From Siphonodentalium dalli (taxonomy: Eukaryota > Mollusca > Scaphopoda > Gadilida > Siphonodentaliidae): a stretch of DNA of 64,000 nt. Below, in pieces: positions 25,101 to 35,813 of this stretch; position 1 is the first letter of the stretch, and each line of letters begins with the position of its first letter. The position numbers were made by a program, and so were the translations under genes. The stretch is taken from assembly GCA_032622095.1 (NCBI GenBank), contig CP136065.1, positions 246,823,474 through 246,887,473 on the forward strand, given 5' to 3'. The notes under the pieces were generated by a model. It searched no databases, was not told the origin of the DNA, and saw only the letters and a program-made list of their open reading frames with translations.

Positions 25101-26483
25101 AAGCTAACAGCATTACTCACTTGATAAACTAACAGCATTACTCACTTGATAAACTAACATCATTACACTCACTTGATAAACTAACATCATAACTCACTTG
25201 ATAAGCTAACATCATTACTCACTTGATAAACTAACAGCATTACTCACTTGATAAACTAACATCATTACTCACTTGATAAGCTAACATCATTACTCACTTG
25301 ATAAACTAACATCAACATTACTCACTTGATAAACTAACATCATTACTCACTTGATAAACTAACATCATTACCCACTTGATAAGCTAACATCATAACTCAC
25401 TTGATAAGCTAACATCATTACTCACTTGATAAACTAACATCATTACCCACTTGATAAACTAACATCATTACTCACTTGATAAGCTAACATCATTACTCAC
25501 TTGATAAACTAACATCAACATTACTCACTTGATAAACTAACATCATTACTCACTTGATAAACTAACATCATTACCCACTTAATAAACTAACACCATTACT
25601 CACTTGATAAGCTAACATCATTACTCACTTGATAAACTAACATCATTACTCACTTGATAAACGAACACCATTACTCACTTGATAAACTAACATCATTACT
25701 CACTTGATAAGCTAACAGCATTACTCACTTGATAAACTAACAGCATTACTCACTTGATAAACTAACATCATTACACTCACTTGATAAACTAACATCATAA
25801 CTCACTTGATAAGCTAACATCATTACTCACTTGATAAACTAACAGCATTACTCACTTGATAAACTAACATCATTACTCACTTGATAAGCTAACATCATTA
25901 CTCACTTGATAAACTAACATCAACATTACTCACTTGATAAACTAACATCATTACTCACTTGATAAACTAACATCATTACCCACTTGATAAGCTAACATCA
26001 TAACTCACTTGATAAGCTAACATCATTACTCACTTGATAAACTAACATCATTACCCACTTGATAAACTAACATCATTACTCACTTAATAAGCTAATATCA
26101 TTACTCACTTGATAAGCTAACATCATTACTCACTTGATAAGCTAACATCATTACTCACTTGATAAACTAACATCAACATTACTCACTTGATAAACTAACA
26201 TCATTACTCACTTGATAAACTAACATCATTACCCACTTAATAAACTAACACCATTACTCACTTGATAAGCTAACATCATTACTCACTTGATAAGCTATCA
26301 TCATTACTCACTTGATAAGCTAACATCATTACTCACTTTATAAACTAACATCATTACCCACTGATAAGCTAATATCATTACTCACTTGATAAGCTAACAT
26401 CATTACTCACTTGATAAACTAACACCATTACCCACTGATAAGCTAACACCATTACCCACTGATAAGCTAACATCATTACTCAC
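25101..26483. repeat. 25-bp satellite block 3, adjoining intact exon 11
   Basis: About 55 monomers, ending exactly at the donor of exon 11 (26483). The 608-bp higher-order period is seen again (marker variant at 25161 and 25769). Confidence 0.95.
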
Positions 26484-26683
26484 TTGATAAGCTAATTTTC
26501 TCATGATTGGAATGAGATTCAATCTGACCCTGTGACCTTTCCCATCATCCCAGTGTAACGATGCCATAGAACTAGCAGGATTCAAATCGTTAGTCAGCAA
26601 AGTAGAATTGGCGAAAAGAAGGTGAACAGTCGTGCCATCATCATCGGAGTATATCTTCCGCAGTGTTGGTAAGAACATGATGC
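26484..26683 (-). CDS. Exon 11, residues 730-795; its 3' border is the parent of the 25-bp satellite
   Basis: Acceptor GTTCTGCAG, donor TATCAA|GTGAGTAATG, 200 bp (2 + 66 codons). It encodes FLPTLRKIYSDDDGTTVHLL, then SMASLHWDDGKGHRVRLNL and IPIMRKLAYQ. Its last 12 bases and the next 13 intron bases are exactly one satellite monomer. A truncated copy of this exon is at 24997-25100. Confidence 0.83.
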
Positions 26684-26925
26684 CTGCAGAACATACGGAA
26701 TATGTGGCTAGTGTTGTCGTTTAAATATGTTATATGCCATGATGGGGATTCAAGCACTATTGGGCGAGGATCTGCTACATATTTTATTCATCGATCGCAC
26801 AAATACTGAAGTGTTTCATTTGTTTCTTTGTTGAAGCCGGAACATTTATATGCCAAAGGAAGGTAATTAGTTTTCATGAAGTGGGAAAACCAGAGAGCAG
26901 AAGAAAAATATACAGTTCATAAACC

Positions 26926-27112
26926 CCAACATATAGGTATGGTGGAATCATGGCCCCTCCCCAACCTATAGGTATGGTGTAATCATGCCCCCCTCCTCCG
27001 ACCTATAGGTATGGTGGAATCATGGCCCCTCCCCAACCTATAGGTATGGTGGAATCATGGCCCCTCCCCAACCTATAGGTATGGTGTAATCATGCCCCCT
27101 CCTCCGACCTAC
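26926..27112. repeat. 35-bp minisatellite derived from the exon 10 border
   Basis: About five units; minus-strand consensus is CATGATTCCACCATACCT then ATAGGTTGGGGAGGGGC. The copy next to the exon keeps the donor GTAGGT; the others carry ATAGGT. Confidence 0.88.
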
Positions 27113-27156
27113 AGGTATGGTGAATCATGTTGGCACTCTGCATTTTTGCCTTATTC
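27113..27156 (-). CDS. Exon 10, 3' part, after the transposon
   Basis: This continues exon 10 beyond the element and includes the second copy of the 7-bp target duplication (27150-27156). It encodes AKMQSANMIHHT and ends at donor ACCT|GTAGGT, which leaves one base in phase with exon 11. The last 17 or so exon bases plus 18 intron bases recur as the 35-bp repeats at 26926-27112, where the GTAGGT has mostly become ATAGGT. Confidence 0.72.
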
Positions 27157-28162
27157 CAGGGTTTCCGCTAGGGATTGGGGGAATGTGGCCGTATTTGGGA
27201 AGCACATACCAGGTGCCCTGTCGTGAGAAAATTTTGATGTTTATCACTCGAAAGGAGCCTTTTCCTTGCACTTGAGACAAGCAGGGACATTCAAGCTTCG
27301 TATTTAAATCAAATTAAAACAGATCGTCTTTCTTAGATCTCAAGTTAATTAATCAAAAGCATGTAAGCACAACAGTACACGATGGATACAACAACTTTTA
27401 TTTAAACAGTAGCAATATTAAATGCCGACTTCAAAGACTAACGCGGTTGGCAAAAGACACGCTGTCTCACTGTCTAGCAGTAACAGGTGTTACGTCATGA
27501 GATGAGCATGTGCTACACATGTTCTGCATGCCTGGTTTCTTTGTATTTTGTTCACAGTGCCGATCAAATCAAATTGTTGTAGAAGCAAAACCATTCCTCG
27601 GATGGAGATGACTTATTGCTGAATTCGTATAATGGATAATTTTATATTATATTATAAATACATGATAGCTATTAATAACTTAATTGTTTTATTTTTAAAT
27701 AAACATTTCTTTGACATAGACCTTGTGTTGGGGAAAAAGTTCTGCACTATTCGTCGTAGCGACTGCCAAAACTCACATGTGTTCATGGTTGTAGCTCATA
27801 AACCCCCACCCAAATGACTTTAACGATGTATATTGCACATTTTGATGGGAAATAGTGGGTCAGAAAGTTGGGACTTATTGACAGTAATTTACGTTAAATT
27901 AAAATGCGAGAGGCTGATTACTAATAAATATTCGTTACACAGGATGGTGTAGACAACTGTACACAATCATGTCCGCGCTACTGATCATGTCTTATTCAGG
28001 CACCAAGTGTAGGATTCCTTGCAATATGTTAATCATCAGTGTCGAGGATCGCTCGTCCTGTGTAAAAAGGGGACTGAGCTTGGTCTGTGGCACTTTTGTG
28101 ACCAATATTAAGTCAAGGTTGGTGAGGGGAATGAGGCCGCTGGACGAGTAGCGGAAACCCTG
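27157..28162. mobile_element. hAT-like non-autonomous transposon inside exon 10
   Basis: 1006 bp, with terminal inverted repeats CAGGGTTTCCGCTA at both ends. It is flanked by a 7-bp direct repeat CTTATTC (27150-27156 and 28163-28169); an 8-bp target site with one mismatch would fit hAT. No transposase frame was seen. The AT-rich interior has open frames of at most 70 codons. Confidence 0.82.
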
Positions 28163-28218
28163 CTTATTCTGAAAGATATTGAAGCGGACATCACTAAAAG
28201 CCATGTAGTTTATTCTGC
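28163..28218 (-). CDS. Exon 10, 5' part, interrupted by a hAT-like insertion
   Basis: The acceptor GTAACCAG has a poor pyrimidine tract but is the one that fits phase with exon 9. This part encodes RINYMAFSDVRFNIFQNK and ends at the 7-bp target duplication next to the transposon. Read through, the frame runs about 50 codons into the element and stops. Joined to 27113-27149 the exon is 93 bp (2 + 30 codons + 1), in phase with exons 9 and 11. As drawn, the allele may be disrupted or spliced around the element. Confidence 0.75.
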
Positions 28219-28638
28219 CTGGTTACATTCTCAACTACTCTGTAACACACTGTTCTGACTGATCTGATTAATAATTATCTAGATGAGGTCCAACTTTTAA
28301 CCACTAATGGATGATCAGGAATATTTCATGGTATAACATGTTGTAATGAATATAGTGAAGTTAGACGTCAAAATAAATGGTGAATTAAAACAATTTCCTC
28401 TACAGCTGATGGTGGCGGCAGGAAAAATTGTCAGTACACTTATTTTACTTATTTTGACATTTTTACACACAGTTTATGGTTTCTCAATGTTTATATACAG
28501 TACCAAATGACAACATCCTAACAATAACTCTTCAAATTGTTAAAAAAAAAAATATATGATTCCTTGACTTTATCTACATGTACTTATATTACCTTTGATA
28601 TTCAAAATTTGGCTTAAATTATCGACTGACTTACTTAA

Positions 28639-28876
28639 CCCTTTGAGTGCCAGGTTGATTTTTGTATCAACCCATATACCCTGTGCCAATGCATTCTCTT
28701 ATATATGCGAGTCGACCATAGGTCGCCTCGCATATATAAGAGAATGCATTGGCCTTACCATTTTTTTTTTTTTTTTTTACAATTTTTTACAATTTTAATA
28801 ATTTATTCTTATATTCTTTAACAGACTTATTTTGTAGGTTTAGGGCCGATGAGATCGGCCCCTGGCACTCAAAGGG
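28639..28876. mobile_element. piggyBac-like MITE
   Basis: TTAA both sides; ends CCCTTTGAGTGCCAGG and inverted match; central hairpin at 28684-28752. It is in the opposite orientation to the 3964 copy. Confidence 0.87.
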
Positions 28877-28945
28877 TTAATACTATTACATGTCGATATT
28901 CGCAATTTGTTGATGGACTGAGATTCCCCAAGTGGCCATAGACGT

Positions 28946-28975
28946 GCCATTCCCCCAACCCCTAATGGAAACCCT
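28946..28975. mobile_element. Terminus of a second hAT-like element
   Basis: The reverse complement begins CAGGGTTTCCATTAGGG and continues with the same GGGGGAATG as the left end of the 27157 element. No opposite end was found between 28220 and 28900, so it is probably truncated. Confidence 0.65.
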
Positions 28976-29001
28976 GCTTATAGATGTAGAATCATGCTGA
29001 C

Positions 29002-29084
29002 CTGTTGATACTTTGTGGTAGCCTAGGTTGCAGGATTCCATCCATGTTTCTGTTTCACCGGGATGTGACCGAACTATTCTCTGT
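29002..29084 (-). CDS. Exon 9, residues 671-697
   Basis: Acceptor CTTTCTCCAG, donor CAACAG|GTCAGC, 83 bp (1 + 27 codons + 1). It encodes QRIVRSHPGETETWMESC and ends GYHKVST. A hAT-type terminus (28946-28975) sits 26 bp downstream of the donor. Confidence 0.8.
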
Positions 29085-29169
29085 CTGGAGAAAGCAAAAA
29101 AAAGAACAAACGTCAATAACATTGTAGCTCGTTCCTGTCTCAAAAAGATCTGATTTAATATTCGCTGGC

Positions 29170-30470
29170 TGTGAAAGAAGAGAATTGAGTACGGCTAACA
29201 TAGACTGGTAAGTTATCTTTATTGAGTAAGGCTAACATAGACTGGTAAATTATCTTTATTGAGGAAAAGTATCAATGACACTGTAGCTCATGCTTCACTG
29301 GGTTTGAACTCACTATTCTGTAACTCTCTCGCTTGTAAACAAGTCAGAAATTTGATTTAAAATCCCATGTTATTTACATCTGGGGGGTGTTTTATCAAGT
29401 TTTATTATCTGAATCTCATCTGGTATGGGAATTGGTATAAACTTATTTGCCATTAATAATTACAATACATTTCAATTCAAGTTGAATATCTATCACTAAA
29501 ATATGCATTCTCAAGATCGGTTCCGTTTATTTTGATTCATCACCACCAAATACGTCACAGCACAGCCAGGAGTTGTGTAATCAAGCGCTACCGCAAGTTG
29601 TTTATTAGTGATTGTAATACGACCCTGCCTAACTATGCTTAAAAGCCATGTTCTGATTGGCCAGTGGCCCGAGTTACCATGGCTATCTCGTTCCAGTTTT
29701 GTGGTACAATTCTACTTTTTCCAATTGTACCACGAAAAAAATCGGTTTATTCAGATCGCCGCACGCGACTTTTCCCGTCTTTTCTAACTCCGCGCAAATG
29801 GGGCATCAACGGAGTACACCCGCAACCCTTTGAATTTTGCTACATCTCGACAATCTTGCGAATTTGCGAACTTTCTAGCGATTTGTCGCTTGAAACCAGT
29901 TTGGTTGCCAATGAATATGGTCCAAATGATGTTATGGTATATTGATATATGTTACGACCAAAGAAAGTTACTTAATAAGTATATTAAATGACAAAATAAA
30001 TCCATGGGGCCGATATTTCGGAATCAAGTTGAAAATGAAAGCGTTTGTTCACCAGTACAGAAGGGGAATAAGATTAGTTTAGTAAACTAGATCATTTAGA
30101 TCGCTTTGTGTAAGGAAAATGGTCCATAGTCGATGATCATATTCATGTTGTCCCAACAACGTTCAAAACAGAAATGACCGCAATCGTATTTCCTGTACAA
30201 TTTAAATGAAACGCACGGGCGCAGCTGAAAACACATCGTTTTTTTAGCCAATCACAACGATTATTTCTAGAAGAGGTGCCTCGAAAAGTCAACGGGGGAA
30301 TTTCATAACAAGACAAGACATTACCAGAGTACTCCATGCAAAGAAATCAAGTACGCCCAATGCGAATTACACCACGAAATGTTTTCTCACCTGACACCGA
30401 AAAAGCGCAGTATTTCGTTGACTATTCAGTCGAATTGTGACCATAAACTTTCAGTCGTATTACAAAAGAA
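29170..30470. other. Intron stretch, possible transposon remnant
   Basis: A 45-bp direct duplication (GGCTAACATAGACTGGTAA) is at 29193-29262. The 29600-30470 part has several 'tggtac' and CCAAT-like words related to the hairpin at 30476. The 93-codon frame at 29664 has no recognisable motif. Confidence 0.4.
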
Positions 30471-30475
30471 ATAAA

Positions 30476-30612
30476 TACACGGTGTATCGGTTTGTATGGT
30501 CAAGTTGTACCACAAAAAACTGATTGTAGGACTCCGCTACGCGTCGTCCTACAATCAGTTTTTTGTGGTACAACTTGACCATACACACCTCTACACCGTG
30601 TATTTATTTCTT
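30476..30612. repeat. 137-bp near-perfect hairpin
   Basis: Arms of about 60 bp starting AAGAAATAAATACACGG and containing CAAGTTGTACCACAAAAAAC; the centre is CTCCGCTACGCGTCGTCC. Flanking sequence at 29690-29760 repeats the 'tggtacaa' theme, so the whole may be one transposon. Confidence 0.8.
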
Positions 30613-30750
30613 AATTAACAGGAAGATGTTTGGGGAATGATTCGGAGTAACCCAATGGAATGTGTAACCAAAGAGTTGATGCATGACAAAGGAGATCTCA
30701 CTTCATGGCATGTAATGAAAAAGAGTGATTTTTGAGCAGTTTCTTTTCAC

Positions 30751-31010
30751 CCTTTCCATACTGAATGGATTCTCCCATTCAGCTATAAAAGCATACATTG
30801 GATTGGTCTATTATTCAATTAAAGGGATGTTAAGGATATATGAGCAGACTACAGCCAGATAAAATGATAATACAAGTGTAGAAGAATTCATATTCAATGA
30901 TGGGAACAGTTCAGATATTAAGTTCAACAAATGCCCTATGATTGTCTGTTGAACTTACTATCTTAACATTTCCTAAAGGATAACTACTCATCAATGAGTA
31001 TTAGTACAGA
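30751..31010. mobile_element. MITE, second copy of the 10674 family
   Basis: Same ends and interior order (CCTTTCCATACTGAATGG ... GAGTATTAGTACAG). Confidence 0.72.
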
Positions 31011-31043
31011 ATATGTTTTCTTGAAATAGGATGTCTGTCATTT

Positions 31044-31221
31044 GCAGAATGAGGTCCCCAGAGGGTGTATTTAGTGATGCTACCCCGCATAGCGGGCTAG
31101 CATCACCAAATTCACCCTCTGGGAACCTCATTCTGCTGAGGTGTAAGCAGAATGAGGTCCCCAGAGGGTGAATTTGGTGATGCGGGTTCACTAAATTCAC
31201 CCTCTGGGGACCTCATTCTGC
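31044..31221. mobile_element. Two adjacent palindromic elements
   Basis: A full hairpin at 31044-31136, then a shorter one at 31147-31221 that lacks the inner part of the centre. They share the GCTGAGGTGTAAGCAG linker also seen after the 1381 copy. Confidence 0.8.
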
Positions 31222-31941
31222 AAATGACAGACACACTATTTCAAGGCTTGCCCTGGTACCTTGAGATTTCAAAGAAAAAAAATAAGTACCCAAATGTAAC
31301 TTTAACTGATAGGTAAAGTAACCAGAAGTAACCACATGTAACCTATGTATCCATGGGTTGTAAAGTAGTTCCGGGAATATGTTATATAATTTGTACCAAT
31401 GTACCCTACGCAACAACAGGGTACAAATGTTATGTTTTTTTTCGGCATACCAAAATTTGCCATATCGTGGGGTTCACAAACTGCTTTCACACTTGAATCC
31501 CTGAATATTCAACTAAACAGAGTACATTTATCTCCTGCGTCTTTGACATCTCACTCGGTACGTGGCTCAAGGCAGACTAATTTGTCATGAAACTAATATA
31601 ATTCACTGTTAGCAACCAGAGCACTTACAGCAATGGATGATTAGTTACCTGGTCATAATGGGCGGCCCATAATGGTTACTAGGAGACGAAATCGCTGCTA
31701 AACTAATTTAGTAATTCATTTTACAGTTGTGACTGCAGGATTAAACACACAAGAACATACCTTGTTCTTGTCTTGAAATAACAAAAAATGTGTAAAGATC
31801 TCATTCCGGACTAAAATAATAATTGAAGCTCATATTGTGACTGTTTGTCATATTTAAATATTCGACATCTTCGTGACTTATCTATTCAATCCCAGTATGT
31901 GGATCAAGGACAACTTGTCTGACAGGGAAAGTAATTCTTAC

Positions 31942-32070
31942 CCGGTATGTGGATCGAGGTAGACTCCCCGGACTGGAGGAAGTAACTGCTGCATATCCCC
32001 GGTGAGGTATCCATCAACAGTGAAACGCAGGTTAATTTGGGTACTGCACAAATCAGCTAGAGATATCGGC
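31942..32070 (-). CDS. Exon 8, residues 628-669; its 5' border seeds a 53-bp repeat
   Basis: Acceptor TTTTCAG|GCCGATATC, donor CCGG|GTAAGAAT, 129 bp (1 + 42 codons + 2). It encodes PISLADLCSTQINLRF, then GYLTGDMQQLLPPVRGVYLD. The acceptor and the first 20 or so exon bases are repeated upstream three more times (32071-32275). Degenerate copies of the 3' border lie downstream at 31885-31925 and 31545-31580. Confidence 0.82.
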
Positions 32071-32275
32071 CTGAAAACAATAGTTATGAGAGTTAACTGG
32101 TTAAATCAGATAGAGATATCGGCCTGAAAGCAATAGTTATGAGAGTTAACTGATTAAATCAGATAGAGATATCGGCATGAAATCAATAGTTATAATAGTT
32201 AACTGGTTAAATAAGCGAGAGATATCGGCCTGAAAGCAATAGTTATGAGTGTTAACTGGTTGCAACCAGCAAATC
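32059..32275. repeat. 53-bp repeat carrying the exon 8 acceptor
   Basis: Four units, the first of which contains the real exon 8 start. Each has the polypyrimidine/AG acceptor (TTGCTTTCAG), GCCGATATCTCT and a further CTGATTT from the exon. Confidence 0.9.
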
Positions 32276-32279
32276 ATTT

Positions 32280-33579
32280 ATTAACAACTATTAAAGCTAC
32301 TCGATCCGATTAAGCACCCCTCAGTTACTTTTTATTTGGCTTCGGGGGTAAAAAATATTTTATTCAAATCGAGGAACCCATTCCTCAAAGCTCAGAGTAA
32401 GCAGATATCAATTTTTTAAATCTATTATCTTTAACCACCTGGAATATTTAGTGGCCGTATGAAAGTTGATGAAGATGGATAACTCTAAAATCAAGTGTTT
32501 TTTTGCGTTAGATATATGACAAAGTAGCAAAATTTCATTGTACAAAATGTTGATAAACAACAGATTTTGGGCAATTTTATACTATAGTGGACTGTGGTTA
32601 GCATTATTTTTGGGCAATTAATTGATTCTGATAACAGAAGCGGAATTTCAAAAAAACTGTTGTTGGAATCTGATGATATGGGGACCATCAAATCGGATTG
32701 AGTACCTTTAAGTTCACAAGTGGCATAAGACTTATTGGGCACCTTCCATAGTCAGGCAGAAGAACCATACATAACAGTTAAAGATAAACTATTTTAAAAA
32801 TTTCGTAAAATATGATTGATAATGATTGGATGTAACATACTTTAATGCATAATTATGAGATAACTAGAGGTCACCAGGGATATGAGATTAAAGATACTAG
32901 ATTTATTACATTGGATAGCATACTGTATGTCTATGGAATGGGTGGGTTAATTTTGTTAATATTTTAAAGCAATTAAACCAAATGACCCTCTCTGTACAGG
33001 TTAGGGGAGTGTTATCATAAACTATGACTTGAAATATAATATAATCAATGACAAATATTTGAGTTATTAAATGAGATAGCAAGTGGTTGATCTTAATCAC
33101 ACTAATGAACTGATCAAAATAGTCTTAAATGCATGTACATGTATATGGATTTAGAAGCCCACACAATAAGTCAGTCTCAAGAATACAAGCAACATAATTA
33201 TTATCCTGCACCCCAAATGCAATAGAGGGAATTTCAAAATAAGACATTTCCTCTAATGTTTTTAGAAATCCTTACTGAACCTGCCTCAAAGTGAAAGATA
33301 TAATTTAATATCTGCCTATACATGTATCATGTGTCTATGGAATGGGTTAATATTAATCCCAAAATCCACGCAAGACCAGAGAGCTATGTTGGAGTTGATA
33401 AATCCTGAGAAGTCACTGTCCACACACTATGGAAATGCAATAATCAACAGATAGCTATTAAAGTGCAGCAGTGAGTATCAGATTTCATTACCAGGTATCA
33501 ATAATAGAGATTATCTCTAGTCTCTCTTAGCTGCTACAGTTATATATTGTAAGCAAATCTCAAATCTGTTCAATTCTTA
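32280..33579. other. Intron stretch, no feature seen
   Basis: Between exons 7 and 8. I looked for a further exon on the minus strand and found none needed, since exons 7 and 8 join in phase. Confidence 0.5.
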
Positions 33580-34130
33580 GTTAAAAGGGGCCATAATTCT
33601 GGTATAAAAAACAGGATCTGACCCATATTCAAACTCGATCGGTATTTTGAGTTGATAAACTCGCATACCAAATTTGGTTCTTATCAGTTGAAAAATGGTT
33701 GATTTATCAAAATATGCAGAAATTCTATATCAAAGGGCCATAACTCCTTTAAAAAAATATCGGATCAATCCCATATTCGAACTCGATCTGTATTTTGGTC
33801 CGAGAAACTTGCATACCAAATTTGATTCTGATCAGATAATTTGTTTTTGAGTTATGGTAGCATGCATGAATTCTTAGTCGAAAAAGGGCAATAACTCCGT
33901 AAAAAAAAACTCGGATCGAACCCATATTCGAACTCGATCTGTATTTGGTGCTGAGAAATTTATATACAAAATTTGGTTCCGATCAGATATAAAATGTTCG
34001 AGTTATCGCACCATGCGTAAAGTGTCTACAGACAGACAGCCAGACAGACAGACGGACGGACGGACGGACTAACGACGAGTGGTCAATCCGGACAACGACA
34101 CTATGTTTACAATACTATGGTATGGGTAAA
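33580..34130. repeat. Interspersed repeat, 'gggccataactcc' type
   Basis: It has repeated GGGCCATAACTCC.T blocks of about 140 bp, a GACAGACAGACGGACGG tract and the end CATACTATGGTATGGGTAAACA. The same family is at 61230-61470 and 62120-62660. I know such repeats from mollusc genomes but cannot class them further. Confidence 0.75.
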
Positions 34131-34796
34131 CATAAAAAGTGTTTCTTAAATTATGTTTTTCTTAAGTCTCTCCACTCTCTATTTTGGTCTGAAGTCTCCC
34201 TAAAATCTCCAGAGGGTGAAGTCACTTCTCCCTGTTTTCCAACCCTAGCTTGGGCCCTGAACCACATATGTAATCACTCAGGTTAGTGTTGAAATGGCTA
34301 GTTGATTCGATTATCAAAGAAATTGTCCAGTCAATTAGATGAAACAAATTCCCAACTTTGCCTACTGATCGCCACAAAGAGCAGAAATGTAAGTCTCAAT
34401 TCAAATAATGAACAATCTTCAAGAAAATGATTCCCAAATTGTTCAAAGTTACAATTATTAACTCATTATAGCAACCCTTGTTTGATGATGGTGACATGCT
34501 GCCACAATGCTTACTAGTAGAACTAACCTATTCATAACAATGTGTCTGCATGTTCTATAAACGTACATAACTCATTTGAACCTTCAAATTATGTCCATGT
34601 AATTTAGGAGCATTATTCAAGTAGGTGTTACGTATAGCACCAAGGGTCCCGGAACACATTGTCAAACGAAAGTTTGAGCAACAGTTCATGATCGGTGTAT
34701 TTTGAATTCACGAATCCTGATTTCTTGACATGGTTAGCCACTCCACTCGAAATTAATTTGTCTAATTATATCTGAATGGATTTCTTGTTATAAAAG

Positions 34797-35110
34797 GTCA
34801 TTAAAGACATATTATGGACTTGTTCGGGTGTGCGAAACTGATAAGTTAGTACTCATGCGCTATGCCAATATGGGGAATGTAGCATTCTACTAACATCGCT
34901 GAAAATTTCAAAGCAATCGACCATACCACTCCATAGAAAACATCGTCTGAACTGCGCTGAATTGTAAATATTTACATCTGGATTCGGGATGCAACTATCG
35001 GTGATAAACAAACACAAATGATTTCACCATCGAGAGTCATTGCATTTAATTAATATATCAGAATTACGGTGTGTGTGTTGGAAATTTGGATTAATATTCC
35101 TAAAAATAAC
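34797..35110. repeat. About 310-bp interspersed repeat, copy 1
   Basis: Starts near TTAAAGACATATTATGGACT and ends near AATAACTACTTTGAGCAAGA. The copy at 47752-48078 matches through most of its length. No inverted ends were seen. Confidence 0.75.
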
Positions 35111-35267
35111 TACTTTGAGCAAGATTATTCTCCATTTCTATCTGACCACCCTACCGAAGTGTTTAACATCATTTTAACTACATAGCTGTACTTTCAAAGT
35201 TTTTCAAAGCTGTGTTATCAAATCAACCTTCAATGAACTCACCTATCTATGAGGTCATGACATGTTC

Positions 35268-35312
35268 AACCAATGAAAACTCACGTTTCACTCAGACAAT
35301 ATGGCTGAAGCA
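35268..35312. repeat. Second copy of the exon 7 3' border
   Basis: This matches 35660-35701 almost perfectly, including ACTCACGTTTCACTCAG, which contains the donor. A MITE (35388-35634) lies between the two copies. Confidence 0.85.
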
Positions 35313-35387
35313 GTAAGAACTAAGACAGGCAACAAGGATTGACACTTTGACCTTCGAATGACCCTAAAATAAATCTTTATCATTGAC

Positions 35388-35634
35388 CCTTTCTAAACTA
35401 ATGTATTCTCCCATTCAGTTATAAAAGTATACATTGGATCGGTCTATTATTCATCTGGAGGGATTTTCAGGAAAAATAAGCAGACGACAGATAGTATAAG
35501 TGCAGAAGGAATTCTATTTATTAGAGGAAAATGTTCCGATAATAAGATCAACAAACGACCTATGGTTTCTTGAACTTATTATATGAACATTTTCTAAGGG
35601 AACTACTTATCAATGAGTATTCAGTACGGAAAGG
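35388..35634. mobile_element. MITE, third copy of the 10674 family
   Basis: Ends CCTTTCTAAACTAATG / AGTACGGAAAGG with TTGAC on both sides as a possible target duplication. It sits between the two copies of the exon 7 border. Confidence 0.75.
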
Positions 35635-35675
35635 TTGACTGATCATATTAGATGATTCAACCAATCAAAACTCAC

Positions 35676-35813
35676 GTTTCACTCAGACAATATGGCTGAA
35701 GTTGTGTCCTCCATATGACCTTGAGTGGCCGCACTTCACTCTTCTGCCTTAACACTTCATTTATTAACGGATCCCACACACTGGACTTCTTGTAGGATGC
35801 CTGCTCCTGAGTA
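35676..35813 (-). CDS. Exon 7, residues 582-626
   Basis: Acceptor ATTTACAG, donor GAAAC|GTGAGTTTT, 138 bp (1 + 45 codons + 2). It encodes TQEQASYKKSSVWDPLINEV and ends QLQPYCLSE. An internal GT (CTCAAG|GTCATA) breaks phase with exon 8 and was not used. The exon end and donor, about 45 bp, are duplicated at 35268-35312, with a MITE between the two copies. Confidence 0.8.

Noticed and set aside
28163-28204. An ATG at 28204 as a gene start (70-codon minus frame)
   Set aside because: The frame is exon 10 reading into the hAT element. The real exon starts at the acceptor at 28219.
35705-35734. CTCAAG|GTCATA as the exon 7 donor
   Set aside because: It ends in phase 0 while exon 8 needs phase 2. 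GAAAC|GTGAGT fits both phase and consensus.
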